From Flavobacteriaceae bacterium (GTDB taxonomy: Bacteria > Bacteroidota > Bacteroidia > Flavobacteriales > Flavobacteriaceae), in assembly GCA_002690805.1 (NCBI GenBank), contig NZFW01000024.1:37053-101052 (forward strand): a DNA stretch of 64,000 bases, given 5' to 3'. Both the position numbers and the translations under genes were made by a program. This document shows, one piece after another, positions 47,868-57,060 of this stretch (positions within the stretch are counted from its first letter, which is position 1; every line of letters starts with the position of its first letter). The notes under the pieces are model-generated. The model saw only the letters and a program-made list of their open reading frames with translations. It did not search any database and was not told the DNA's origin.

Positions 47868-49154
47868 ATGAGTTTAATAAAAAAAATACATGCACGACAA
47901 ATTATTGATTCCAGAGGAAATCCAACTGTTGAGGTTGATGTAATTACTGAAAATGGAATTAAAGGTAGGGCTGCAGTTCCATCAGGGGCATCAACTGGAG
48001 AACATGAAGCTGTAGAATTAAGAGATGGTGGAAGTGACTTTATGGGAAAAGGTGTTAAAAAAGCTATCTTTAATGTAAATTACATTTTAGCACCGAAACT
48101 AGTTGGTTTATCAGTTTTTAATCAAAAAGAAATTGATAAATTAATGATAAAAATTGATAACTCTGAAAATAAGTCTAATTTGGGTGCAAATTCAATATTA
48201 GGAATTTCTCTTGCTGTTGCCAAAGCTGCAGCTAAAGAGTCCGGTGTCTCATTATTCAATCATATTGGTGGTGAAAATGCAAATACTCTCCCTGTTCCTA
48301 TGATGAATATAATAAATGGAGGTTCTCACTCTGATGCACCAATTGCTTTTCAAGAATTTATGATAATACCTGTTGGTGCAAAAAGTTTTTCACATGCTAT
48401 CCAAATTGGCACAGAAATTTTTCATAATCTAAAAAAGGTTTTGAATGAAAGAAATTTAAGTACTGCTGTTGGAGATGAGGGTGGTTTCGCACCACATTTA
48501 GATGGAACAGAAGATGCGCTTAAAACAATTATGTCAGCAATAAAAAATGCAGGTTATAAGGCTGGTACTGAGGTTAAGATAGCTCTTGATTGTGCTTCTT
48601 CAGAATTCTATAAAGACGGAAAATATGATTACACAATTTTCGAGGGTAAAGAAGCTGATATAAGGGATTCTAAAAATCAAGCTGAATACCTATTAGAACT
48701 TACAAAGAAGTACCCAATAATTTCTATAGAGGATGGAATGGATGAAAACGATTGGGATGGTTGGAAATATTTAAATAAAATTGCTGGTAAAAATATTCAA
48801 TTGGTGGGTGACGATTTGTTTGTAACAAATGTCAAAAGATTAAGGAAAGGTATCGATGGAAGTTATGCAAATTCTATTTTAATCAAGGTTAACCAAATAG
48901 GTACTTTGACAGAAACAATAGCGGCTGTTGAAATGGCAAATAGTGCTGGATATACATCGGTTATATCTCACAGGTCAGGGGAAACAGAGGATACTACAAT
49001 TGCAGATTTAGCAGTAGCACTAAATACTGGACAAATTAAAACTGGATCTGCGTCAAGAAGTGATCGAATGTCAAAGTATAATCAGTTGATTAGAATAGAA
49101 GAAGAATTAGGTGATAAGGCATATTATCCAGGCTTTGATGCATTTAACTTATAA
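47868..49154 (+). CDS. eno: Enolase
   Basis: Glycolytic enzyme converting 2-phosphoglycerate to phosphoenolpyruvate. The 428 residues contain [71 protein letters not shown] and [25 protein letters not shown] and the catalytic region [21 protein letters not shown] follow. All metal and catalytic blocks are intact. Flanked by carA and gltA on the same strand. Confidence 0.99.
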   Translation: MSLIKKIHARQIIDSRGNPTVEVDVITENGIKGRAAVPSGASTGEHEAVELRDGGSDFMGKGVKKAIFNVNYILAPKLVGLSVFNQKEIDKLMIKIDNSENKSNLGANSILGISLAVAKAAAKESGVSLFNHIGGENANTLPVPMMNIINGGSHSDAPIAFQEFMIIPVGAKSFSHAIQIGTEIFHNLKKVLNERNLSTAVGDEGGFAPHLDGTEDALKTIMSAIKNAGYKAGTEVKIALDCASSEFYKDGKYDYTIFEGKEADIRDSKNQAEYLLELTKKYPIISIEDGMDENDWDGWKYLNKIAGKNIQLVGDDLFVTNVKRLRKGIDGSYANSILIKVNQIGTLTETIAAVEMANSAGYTSVISHRSGETEDTTIADLAVALNTGQIKTGSASRSDRMSKYNQLIRIEEELGDKAYYPGFDAFNL

Positions 49155-49193
49155 GAAATGTAGTTTATTAAAAAAAAAAATGTATAATAGAAC

Positions 49194-50468
49194 ATGGATG
49201 AAAAAATAAAATTAAGTTATGAAGATAAAGTTTATGATTTTCCCCTTGTTAGAGGAACTGAAAATGAGCTTGGTATTGACATCAAAACTTTACGTTCAAA
49301 AACAGGTTTGATTACTTTAGACCCAGGTTATAAAAATACTGGATCATGTGTTAGTAATATTACCTATTTAGATGGAGAAAATGGAGTTTTAAGATATAGA
49401 GGATATGATATTGATGATTTAGCAAACAATTCCAGTTTTATTGAAGTATCATACTTATTAGTTTTTGGTGAAATGCCGTCTGAAGATAAATTAACCAAAT
49501 TCGAAAATGATATTAGAAAAGAGTCTCTAGTTCATGAAGACATTACAAGTATTTTAAAAAGCTTTCCTCATGGAGCCCACCCTATGGGAGTTTTAGCATC
49601 TTTAACCTCTGCTTTAATTTCTTTTAATCCAGGATCAGTTGATGTTAATTCAGATGATAAAATGTATCATGCAATTGTTCAGTTAATTGCTAAGTTTTCA
49701 GTTATATCTGCATGGGTTCATAGAAAAGCCAAAGGGTTACCTTTAAATTACTCAGACAATTCTTTACCCTACATAGAAAACTTAGCTCAAATGATGTTTA
49801 AAAATCCTAATGAAGAGTACTCTAGTAACTCTGTAGTAACAAGCGCTTTAAATAAGCTTTTAATTTTACATGCAGATCATGAACAAAATTGCTCTACTTC
49901 TACAGTTAGAATTGTAGGCTCATCTGAAGCAGGTTTATTTGCTTCAATTTCTGCGGGAATTTCTGCATTATGGGGAAGACTGCATGGAGGAGCTAATCAA
50001 GCTGTCATTGAAATGTTAGAGTTGATTAAAAGGGATGGAGGAGATACAAGTAGGTTTATGGAAAAAGCAAAAGATAAAAATCATCCATTTCGCTTAATGG
50101 GGTTTGGTCATAGAGTTTATAAAAATTTTGATCCACGAGCTAAAATCATTAAAAAAACTGCTGACGAGGTTCTAAAAGACCTTGGAATCGTTGATCCTAT
50201 TCTAAATATTGCAAAAAACTTGGAACAAGAAGCCTTAAATGATAAATATTTTGTAGACAGAAAATTATACCCTAACGTAGATTTTTATTCAGGAATAATA
50301 TATAGAGCACTAGAGATACCAACAGAAATGTTTACAGTTATGTTTGCTTTAGGTAGGCTGCCTGGTTGGATAGCACAGTGGAGGGAGATGAAATTAAATA
50401 GTGAACCAATTGGTCGTCCAAGGCAAATTTATAGTGGAAGTAAATACAGAAATACTGAGAGAGCTTAA
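49194..50468 (+). CDS. gltA: Citrate synthase
   Basis: Entry enzyme of the TCA cycle, joining oxaloacetate and acetyl-CoA. The 424 residues match the hexameric type II form: LITLDPGYKNTGSCVSNITYLDGENGVLRYRGYDID, then the ILHADHEQNCSTSTVR histidine block. ALWGRLHGGANQAVIEML and the GFGHRVYKNFDPRAKII block, with its catalytic histidine, follow. Residues of the active site (His, His, Asp) are all in place. It is 39 bases after eno and ends 11 bases before a convergent unknown gene. Confidence 0.97.
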   Translation: MDEKIKLSYEDKVYDFPLVRGTENELGIDIKTLRSKTGLITLDPGYKNTGSCVSNITYLDGENGVLRYRGYDIDDLANNSSFIEVSYLLVFGEMPSEDKLTKFENDIRKESLVHEDITSILKSFPHGAHPMGVLASLTSALISFNPGSVDVNSDDKMYHAIVQLIAKFSVISAWVHRKAKGLPLNYSDNSLPYIENLAQMMFKNPNEEYSSNSVVTSALNKLLILHADHEQNCSTSTVRIVGSSEAGLFASISAGISALWGRLHGGANQAVIEMLELIKRDGGDTSRFMEKAKDKNHPFRLMGFGHRVYKNFDPRAKIIKKTADEVLKDLGIVDPILNIAKNLEQEALNDKYFVDRKLYPNVDFYSGIIYRALEIPTEMFTVMFALGRLPGWIAQWREMKLNSEPIGRPRQIYSGSKYRNTERA

Positions 50469-50479
50469 AAATTAAATAC

Positions 50480-50887
50480 TTAATATTTATAACTATTTTT
50501 TTCTGTACTGAGCTTTTTAAAAAAAGCATGATCATCTATTTTTTTTACCTCAATTTTTATAAAAGTGCTATCGTTATAAATTGAGTATTGATTTGCCTTT
50601 CCCTTATATAATTTAAGTTTATAAAATGGAACAACTAAACCATATGTCTCAAGTAAACTTCTGAATCTAATTATAATTCCTTTAGGACGGATCTCAATAT
50701 TACAAAAATTTATATTTTTATCTAGAATTAAAAGATTATGAATATTAATTGAAGATTCACTTATAATTAGCCTTGGTGATCCAACCCCTTTTTTTTTTAA
50801 TCTTTCCAAAAGAGAAAAAGGAGATCCAACAGACAAATTTATCTTCTCTTTGAGTGATTGATCATTATATGAAAGGTTTAATAACAT
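50480..50887 (-). CDS. Conserved-looking protein of unknown function
   Basis: A 135-residue cytoplasmic-type protein without signal peptide or membrane segment. No family is recognised. Visible are a lysine-rich N-terminal half (SLLERLKKKGVGSPRLIISESS), a hydrophobic middle (IEIRPKGIIIRFRSLLETYGLVVPFYKLKLY) and a charged end. The composition and codon use look native. It is convergent to gltA and divergent from argS across 80 bases. Its placement next to citrate synthase does not itself give a function. Confidence 0.6.
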   Translation of the reverse strand: MLLNLSYNDQSLKEKINLSVGSPFSLLERLKKKGVGSPRLIISESSINIHNLLILDKNINFCNIEIRPKGIIIRFRSLLETYGLVVPFYKLKLYKGKANQYSIYNDSTFIKIEVKKIDDHAFFKKLSTEKNSYKY

Positions 50888-50944
50888 ATTTCCTTAAAAA
50901 TAACACTTTATTATTACTCATGGAACTAATAACATGAGTTTAAT

Positions 50945-50952
50945 TATATTTG
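50945..50952 (+). promoter_or_regulatory. Putative -7 element for argS
   Basis: TATATTTG is an exact match to TAnnTTTG and lies 16 bases before the chosen argS ATG. No good TTTG is present at -33. A 7-bp inverted repeat (ACTCATG/CATGAGT) lies just upstream. Confidence 0.4.
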
Positions 50953-50967
50953 TTTCAGCTAATTTAT

Positions 50968-52731
50968 ATGGAAAAAGAAATAACTAAAATAGTAAAACTT
51001 TTTTTAAAAACTAAATTTAAAATTTTGATTGAAAGCCTTGAATTTCAATCTACTAGAAAAGATTTTGAAGGAGATATTACTGTTGTTCTTTTTCCTCTTC
51101 TAAAGATTATAAAAATGAATCCAATAAAGCTTGGCGAAATCATAGGAGCCGAGCTTAAATCAAAATTAGATATTGTTGATAATTATAATATTATCAACGG
51201 TTTTTTGAACCTAACAATTTCATCTTCATTCTATATATCTTTTTTAAATAAAATTAATGGAATCAATAAATTTGGACATAAGAAATCAGATGACAAATCT
51301 GATTTAATTATGGTTGAGTATTCTTCACCCAATACAAATAAGCCCCTTCATTTAGGTCATATAAGAAACAACTTACTTGGTTATTCTATCTCCCAGATTT
51401 TAGCTGCTAATGGAAATAGAGTTTTAAAAACTCAAATTATTAATGATCGAGGAATCCATATCTGTAAATCTATGATTGCATGGAAATTATTTGGAGAAAA
51501 TAAAACTCCAAACTCAGAGAAAATAAAAGGAGATCAGTTTGTTGGTCAGTATTATGTTTTATATAACAAAGAATATAATCTACAAGTTCAAAAAATGATT
51601 CGAAATGGAAAAACTGAAGAATTTGCTAGAGCTAATGCTCCTATTTTTATACAAGCAAAGGATCTTTTAAAAAAATGGGAAGCTAATGACACCGAAACAA
51701 TAAGCTTATGGAGTAAAATGAATAATTGGGTTTATAAAGGTTTTGAAGCTACATATAAAAAACTTGGTATTGATTTCAATTCATACTATTATGAAAGCGA
51801 AACATACCTTTTAGGAAAAAGAATAATTCAAGAAGGTCTTTCAAAAGGTATTTTTTATTCAAAAAAAGATGGTTCGGTATGGGTCGATTTGACCTCTGAA
51901 GGATTAGATGAAAAATTACTTTTAAGAGCTGATGGAACATCAGTATACATAACACAGGATTTAGGTACAGCATATCAACGTTACCAAGATCAATCAAAAA
52001 TTAGTGGAATGGTTTATACTGTTGGAAATGAACAAGATTATCATTTTAAGGTTTTATTTCTAATATTAAAAAAACTTGGATATAATTGGTCTAAAAGACT
52101 TTTTCATTTAAGCTATGGAATGGTGGATCTGCCTTCAGGAAAAATGAAAAGTAGAGAGGGCACTGTTGTTGATGCTGATGATTTAATAGAATCAATGTGC
52201 AGATCTGCTCAGATTATTTCTGAAGAAAATGGAAAAGTTAGCAATATTATTGATTCACAAAAACTTTTTAATCAGATTGGTTTGGGAGCGTTAAAGTACT
52301 TTATTCTAAAAGTTGATCCTAAAAAAAGAATTTTATTTAATCCTAAAGATTCATTTGATTTTAATGGAAATACAGGCCCTTTTATTCAATATGCATATGC
52401 TCGTATTCAATCTATTTTAAGAAATAAAAATATTGACTGGTCTCCAGATTATAGTATTAATATTGATTTGAAAGAAAAAGAAATCTTAAAGCAATTAATC
52501 ATTTATCCAGAAGTTATAAAACAAGCTGGGAAAACATTTAGCCCTGCTCTAATTGCAAACTTTCTATATGACTTAGTTAAAGTTTTTAATTCTTTTTATC
52601 AAAATATATCTATACTTGGAGAGAGAGATATAAATTTGAAAAACTTTAGGTTAGTATTAACAAAAAATGTTGGAGACACCATTTTTAATTCATGCAGTTT
52701 ATTGGGTATTGAAACTCCAGAAAGAATGTGA
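50968..52731 (+). CDS. argS: Arginyl-tRNA synthetase
   Basis: Class I aminoacyl-tRNA synthetase charging tRNA-Arg. The 587-residue protein has the N-terminal additional domain (SLEFQSTRKDFEGDITVVLFP), the HIGH-type motif PNTNKPLHLGH (121-131), KTQIINDRGIHICKSM, GMVYTVGNEQDYHFK and the KMSKS equivalent GKMKSREGT. The C-terminal anticodon-binding part (GPFIQYAYARIQSILR) follows. A TTG at 50950 would add six residues, but it lies within the putative promoter, so the ATG at 50968 is preferred. It reads the same amino acid as the tRNA gene at 5983. Confidence 0.96.
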   Translation: MEKEITKIVKLFLKTKFKILIESLEFQSTRKDFEGDITVVLFPLLKIIKMNPIKLGEIIGAELKSKLDIVDNYNIINGFLNLTISSSFYISFLNKINGINKFGHKKSDDKSDLIMVEYSSPNTNKPLHLGHIRNNLLGYSISQILAANGNRVLKTQIINDRGIHICKSMIAWKLFGENKTPNSEKIKGDQFVGQYYVLYNKEYNLQVQKMIRNGKTEEFARANAPIFIQAKDLLKKWEANDTETISLWSKMNNWVYKGFEATYKKLGIDFNSYYYESETYLLGKRIIQEGLSKGIFYSKKDGSVWVDLTSEGLDEKLLLRADGTSVYITQDLGTAYQRYQDQSKISGMVYTVGNEQDYHFKVLFLILKKLGYNWSKRLFHLSYGMVDLPSGKMKSREGTVVDADDLIESMCRSAQIISEENGKVSNIIDSQKLFNQIGLGALKYFILKVDPKKRILFNPKDSFDFNGNTGPFIQYAYARIQSILRNKNIDWSPDYSINIDLKEKEILKQLIIYPEVIKQAGKTFSPALIANFLYDLVKVFNSFYQNISILGERDINLKNFRLVLTKNVGDTIFNSCSLLGIETPERM

Positions 52732-52822
52732 TATTTTTGGATTTAAAATTATATAAAAGAGTAATCATCACATACTCAATTAAACAATTAATTGTATTAA
52801 TTTTAATTAATTAATTTTAAAA

Positions 52823-54151
52823 ATGTTCAATAATTTAAGTCAAAAACTAGATAAGGCCTTTCAAGTCCTCAAAGGACATGGTAAAATTACTGAAATTAAT
52901 GTTGCCTCCACCCTAAAGGAAATAAGAAGAGCCTTACTGGATGCAGATGTTAATTATAAAATAGCAAAAAATTTTACTGATAGTGTAAAGATTAAAGCTT
53001 TAGGTCAGAATGTACTTACTAATCTTAAGCCTGGACAGCTATTGGTTAAGATAGTTAAGGATGAATTAACTAATTTAATGGGATCCTCTTCAAATGAATT
53101 AAATTTATCCAAAACCACTTCTATTATTTTAATGAGTGGTCTTCAAGGTTCTGGTAAAACTACATTTTCAGCTAAACTAGCTCATTATTTAAAAACAAAA
53201 AAAAGAAAAAAACCTCTTCTTGTTGCTTGTGATATATATAGACCTGCAGCTATTGATCAGCTTGAGATTTTAGCAAATGAAATTGATGTTCCAGTTTTCA
53301 AAAAAACTGAAGAAAAAAATCCAGTTAAAATTGCTAATGAAGCTATTAATTATGCAAAAAAAGAGAAAAATGATGTAATTATAATTGACACTGCAGGAAG
53401 ATTGGCGGTTGATGAAGTTTTAATGAAAGAAATTTCAGAGATACATCAGAGTATTAAGCCTAGTGAAACTCTTTTTGTTGTTGATTCTATGACTGGTCAG
53501 GATGCAGTAAACACAGCTAAATCTTTTAATGATGAATTGAATTTTGATGGGGTTGTTTTGACTAAACTAGATGGAGACACAAGAGGAGGTGCTGCTTTAT
53601 CGATTAGAAATGTGGTAGATAAGCCAATTAAATTTATTGGAACTGGAGAAAAAATTGATGCTATAGATGTTTTTTATCCTGATAGAATGGCTGACAGAAT
53701 TCTTGGCATGGGAGATGTTGTTTCACTTGTTGAAAGAGCACAAGATCAATTTGATGAGGATCAAGCTAGAAAAATTAGTAAAAAGTTAGCAAAAAATAAA
53801 TTTGGCTTTGATGACTTTTTAAGTCAAATTAACCAAATTAAAAAAATGGGAAGTTTGAAGGATCTTGTTGGTATGATTCCTGGAGCAAATAAAATGATGG
53901 GTGATCAAGAAATTGATGAAAATGCGTTTAAAAATATTGAAGTAATAATTTCTTCAATGACACCCAAAGAAAGGTCATTCCCAAATATTTTAAATTCTAG
54001 TAGAAAAAAAAGAATTGCTCAGGGATCAGGAAAGGATATTTCTGAAGTCAACCAAATAATAAAACAATTTAATCAAATGAGTAAAATGATGAAAATGATG
54101 CAAGGTGGAAAAGGAAGACAAATGATGCAAATGTTTCAAAATCAGAAATAA
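52823..54151 (+). CDS. ffh: Signal recognition particle protein Ffh
   Basis: SRP54 GTPase that targets ribosomes making membrane proteins to FtsY and the translocon. N domain, then G1 GLQGSGKTT (106-114), DIYRPAAIDQL, DTAGRL, TKLDGDTRGGAALS and GTGEKIDAIDVF. The methionine-rich M domain at the end (QFNQMSKMMKMMQGGKGRQMMQMF) binds signal peptides and 4.5S RNA. 442 residues, normal. It is four bases before folD. No 4.5S RNA gene was recognised in this window. Confidence 0.98.
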   Translation: MFNNLSQKLDKAFQVLKGHGKITEINVASTLKEIRRALLDADVNYKIAKNFTDSVKIKALGQNVLTNLKPGQLLVKIVKDELTNLMGSSSNELNLSKTTSIILMSGLQGSGKTTFSAKLAHYLKTKKRKKPLLVACDIYRPAAIDQLEILANEIDVPVFKKTEEKNPVKIANEAINYAKKEKNDVIIIDTAGRLAVDEVLMKEISEIHQSIKPSETLFVVDSMTGQDAVNTAKSFNDELNFDGVVLTKLDGDTRGGAALSIRNVVDKPIKFIGTGEKIDAIDVFYPDRMADRILGMGDVVSLVERAQDQFDEDQARKISKKLAKNKFGFDDFLSQINQIKKMGSLKDLVGMIPGANKMMGDQEIDENAFKNIEVIISSMTPKERSFPNILNSSRKKRIAQGSGKDISEVNQIIKQFNQMSKMMKMMQGGKGRQMMQMFQNQK

Positions 54152-54154
54152 TAT

Positions 54155-55030
54155 ATGAAAATTTTAGACGGAAAAAATCTATCCAATATAATAAAACAAG
54201 AAATAAAAGAGTCTGTTGGTGTAAGATTGTCTTTAGGTTTAAAAAAGCCACATCTAGCAGCTATTATAGTTGGAGATGATGGCGCAAGTCTCACTTATGT
54301 TGGGAGTAAAGTCAGATCATGTGAAGAAGTTGGATTTGAATCAACATTAATACAACTTGAAAAGTCAATAAGTGAAAATGATCTTTTATATCAAATAGAA
54401 AAACTTAATAAAAATTCGAACATAGATGGTTATATAGTTCAATTACCCCTTCCAAAACATATTAATGAAGAAAAAATTTTACTGTCAGTTGACCCTGTCA
54501 AAGATGTCGATGGATTTCATCCTACCAATTTTGGCAGGATGGTGCTTGAGCTACCTTCTTTTATTCCAGCAACTCCATATGGAATAATGGAAATGTTAAA
54601 ACGATACGATATTAAAACTAGTGGTAAAAAATGTTTAGTTATTGGAAGAAGTAATATAGTTGGTAGGCCTATAAGTATTTTAATGAGTCAAAAAGGTTCA
54701 TATGGAAACGCCACAGTCACTGTTGCCCACAGTAGGACCAAAAATATTAAAGAATTGTGTTTAGAAGCTGATATAATAATTTCTGCTCTAGGGATCCCTG
54801 AATTTATTAAAGAAGATATGGTGAAAAAAGGTGTAGTTGTTATTGATGTTGGTATTACTCGTATACTTGATAAGACTGCTTTAAAAGGTTACGTAATTAA
54901 GGGGGATGTAGATTATAAAAACGTTTCAAAAAAATCAAGCTATATAACTCCAGTACCAGGTGGAGTAGGACCTATGACTATAGCTATGTTGTTAAAGAAT
55001 ACTTTGAAGGCTTGTCAAAAAAAAGATTAA
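54155..55030 (+). CDS. folD: Bifunctional methylenetetrahydrofolate dehydrogenase/cyclohydrolase
   Basis: Folate one-carbon enzyme (5,10-methylene-THF to 10-formyl-THF). Family blocks: LAAIIVGDDGASLTYVGSKVRSCEEVG, the YIVQLPLPKH motif, DPVKDVDGFHP, the nucleotide-binding CLVIGRSNIVGRPISILM, and the C-terminal PVPGGVGPMTIAMLLKNT. 291 residues, normal. It starts four bases after ffh and overlaps a convergent gene by four bases. Confidence 0.97.
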   Translation: MKILDGKNLSNIIKQEIKESVGVRLSLGLKKPHLAAIIVGDDGASLTYVGSKVRSCEEVGFESTLIQLEKSISENDLLYQIEKLNKNSNIDGYIVQLPLPKHINEEKILLSVDPVKDVDGFHPTNFGRMVLELPSFIPATPYGIMEMLKRYDIKTSGKKCLVIGRSNIVGRPISILMSQKGSYGNATVTVAHSRTKNIKELCLEADIIISALGIPEFIKEDMVKKGVVVIDVGITRILDKTALKGYVIKGDVDYKNVSKKSSYITPVPGGVGPMTIAMLLKNTLKACQKKD

Positions 55031-55905
55031 TTACCTTTTTCAAATGCTTGATAAACTCTCAAAATAATAAGCCCAAAAAGCACACTAGATACAATTAAAA
55101 GAATATTTGCCAATCCTTTTGATGCAAAAGATAGTCTTATTAAAATTGTACAAATCACGAAACCTGTATTTCTTATAAGTTGACTATATTTTTCTGTATA
55201 TTGAAAAGAAAGTAATAAAATAAAGACATCCGCTAAAATAAGTATTGTAAAAAATTCATTGTAAAAAATTGAATTAATATCAGATATACCTACGTTAACA
55301 TTTTCATTTAAAAGATATAATTCATGAGCCCAATTTGACACACTATAAATTGACATCAAAATTAATAATGGTAATAAAATTATACTTACACCTTTTTTTG
55401 TGCTTATAAATCTTTTGATAACATCATTAACAGGTTTTTTTTGAATTTTTTCTTTTCTAGCGTTAAATAAGTATATTAAATAATATAAAACTAAAATACC
55501 AATAAGGTCATAGATCAATTGAAGATTTGCTGAGTTCTCTAACCAGTTAATATCAAGATTGATTTTTGGAATATCATTAAAAATCTTCCTTATCACAATT
55601 AAAGAAATGATTTCAAACTGTTTAGAAATTGCTGTTGTAAATGATCTTGGCAAATAAAAGATTAATAAATATGTTTCGTAAAATAATATTATTGAAAATG
55701 GAGTATATATTGCAGAAATAGGGTCATTTAATAAATTACCAGAGAAACTTAAATTTAATATGTCGTAATTGTTTAAATAAATTAGTAAAAGATGAATTAT
55801 AAATCCAATAATTGAGGTCCATAAAGTATATGTCTCAACTGTTTTTCTTTTTGATTGAGAGAAGATTGAGTCAAATGTTTGGTCAAGAAAATTTAGCCAT
55901 TTCAT
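55027..55905 (-). CDS. Multi-pass membrane protein of unknown function
   Basis: A 292-residue protein with about seven hydrophobic segments (TSIIGFIIHLLLIYL, AIYTPFSIILFYETYLLIFYLP, LIYDLIGILVLYYLIYLF, IILLPLLILMSIYSV and others). It has a short charged N terminus starting KWLNFLDQTFDSIF. No family is recognised. The start was set at the ATG at 55905, one base after the stop of the upstream VOC gene. A longer frame reaching 56031 would run through that gene and is unlikely. Coupling to the VOC gene is probable. Confidence 0.65.
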   Translation of the reverse strand: MKWLNFLDQTFDSIFSQSKRKTVETYTLWTSIIGFIIHLLLIYLNNYDILNLSFSGNLLNDPISAIYTPFSIILFYETYLLIFYLPRSFTTAISKQFEIISLIVIRKIFNDIPKINLDINWLENSANLQLIYDLIGILVLYYLIYLFNARKEKIQKKPVNDVIKRFISTKKGVSIILLPLLILMSIYSVSNWAHELYLLNENVNVGISDINSIFYNEFFTILILADVFILLLSFQYTEKYSQLIRNTGFVICTILIRLSFASKGLANILLIVSSVLFGLIILRVYQAFEKGN

Positions 55906-55906
55906 A

Positions 55907-56332
55907 TTATGTTTCAAAAAGTTGATTAATATTTTTAAAGCTTTTGAATTCAAGTGCATTACCTGCAGGATCATAAAAAAAGAGTGTTTTTTGTTCTCCT
56001 GGTAAACCTTCAAATCTAACATAAGGATCAATTACAAAATCAATCTCATCAGATTTTTCTATTCTATTTGCAAAATCATCAAAATCATTCCATGGAAGAA
56101 CTACTCCAAAGTGTGGAACAGGTACAGACTTTCCATCAACTTCGTTATGATGATTTTTAGCATTATGAGATGGATCATAATGAACAACTAGTTGATGACC
56201 AAAGAAATTATAATCTGCCCAATGCTCACTTTTTCTTCCTGGATTAAAGCCTAAAATGTTTTCATAAAAGTTAATGGCTTTGTCAAGATTATCGACTGGA
56301 ATAGCAAGATGGAATGGGGAAAGATTTTTCAT
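55907..56332 (-). CDS. VOC-family (glyoxalase/dioxygenase fold) protein
   Basis: A 141-residue protein with one vicinal-oxygen-chelate domain. The N-terminal FHLAIPVDNLDKAINFYENILGF, the middle HQLVVHYDP and HFGVVLPW, and the end FFYDPAGNALEFKSF with its metal-ligand-type glutamate follow the family. Histidines at 8 and in the HFG motif, plus this glutamate, could bind a divalent metal. The substrate cannot be told; a dioxygenase-like or lactoylglutathione-like activity are both possible. It precedes the membrane protein gene by one base. Confidence 0.8.
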   Translation of the reverse strand: MKNLSPFHLAIPVDNLDKAINFYENILGFNPGRKSEHWADYNFFGHQLVVHYDPSHNAKNHHNEVDGKSVPVPHFGVVLPWNDFDDFANRIEKSDEIDFVIDPYVRFEGLPGEQKTLFFYDPAGNALEFKSFKNINQLFET

Positions 56333-56351
56333 AGAATAAAGTTAATTATTT

Positions 56352-56385
56352 TTTGGACACAGTAAATCTCATTCTGTTATCTTTG
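56352..56385 (+). promoter_or_regulatory. Promoter of queE
   Basis: TTTG (56352-56355), a 22-base spacer and TATCTTTG (56378-56385) match the Bacteroidota consensus exactly. The queE ATG at 56391 is only five bases beyond the -7 box, so the transcript may have almost no leader. Confidence 0.7.
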
Positions 56386-56390
56386 TTGAC

Positions 56391-57023
56391 ATGAATAAAA
56401 ATCTTGAACTTAATCTAGTAAAGTTAGGGAAAATGCTCCCATTAATGGAAGCATTTTATACTATTCAAGGTGAGGGCTATCATAAAGGAAGTGCAGCTTA
56501 TTTTATTCGAATAGGGGGCTGTGATGTTGGATGTCATTGGTGCGATGTTAAAGAGAGTTGGAATCCAGAAACACATCCTACAACAAGCATATTTTCGATC
56601 GCAGAAGAGGCATTTAAATATTCAAATACAATTGTAATAACAGGAGGTGAACCTCTGATGTGGAATATGAATCCGTTAACAAAAATATTGAAAGATAAAG
56701 GAATGAGTATTCATCTTGAAACATCAGGATCATATCGTATTTCTGGCTCATGGGACTGGTTTTGCCTTTCTCCAAAAAAAAATAAGAAACCTGTTCAAGA
56801 TGCATATAGAATTGCGGATGAATTAAAAATAATTATTTACAATAAAAATGATTTTGAATTTGCTGAAAAAGAATCCAAAAAAGTTAATAAAAATTGTAAA
56901 TTATTTCTTCAGCCTGAATGGGGTAAGCGAGAAAAAATGACTCCAAAAATAGTTAGTTATGTAATGAAAAATCCAAAATGGAAAGTTTCTTTACAAACTC
57001 ATAAATACCTTAATATACCATAG
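56391..57023 (+). CDS. queE: 7-carboxy-7-deazaguanine synthase (QueE)
   Basis: Radical SAM enzyme that makes CDG from CPH4 in the pathway to the queuosine/preQ0 nucleosides. The [4Fe-4S] motif CDVGCHWC (44-51, CxxxCxxC) follows LMEAFYTIQGEG and AYFIRIGG, and TGGEPLMWN comes next, all family signatures. The 210 residues are typical. The flavobacterial type has a short N-terminal extension before the MLPLMEAF part, consistent with the ATG at 56391. A later in-frame ATG at 56433 is less likely but would give a normal leader from the promoter above. Confidence 0.93.
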   Translation: MNKNLELNLVKLGKMLPLMEAFYTIQGEGYHKGSAAYFIRIGGCDVGCHWCDVKESWNPETHPTTSIFSIAEEAFKYSNTIVITGGEPLMWNMNPLTKILKDKGMSIHLETSGSYRISGSWDWFCLSPKKNKKPVQDAYRIADELKIIIYNKNDFEFAEKESKKVNKNCKLFLQPEWGKREKMTPKIVSYVMKNPKWKVSLQTHKYLNIP

Positions 57024-57060
57024 GTTTTTTTGAATTAGTTAAATATAAAACTTTATGTTT

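Noticed and set aside
50950..50967. Six-residue N-terminal extension of ArgS from a TTG
   Set aside because: The TTG overlaps a putative -7 promoter box and the extension does not resemble the family. The ATG at 50968 is preferred.
55906..56031. N-terminal extension of the membrane protein through the VOC gene
   Set aside because: The extra 42 residues would be translated from the VOC coding sequence in another frame; the ATG at 55905 directly after the VOC stop is a better start.
55907..56332. VOC protein as bleomycin or fosfomycin resistance determinant
   Set aside because: The VOC fold is shared by many enzymes; nothing specific to a resistance subfamily could be seen.
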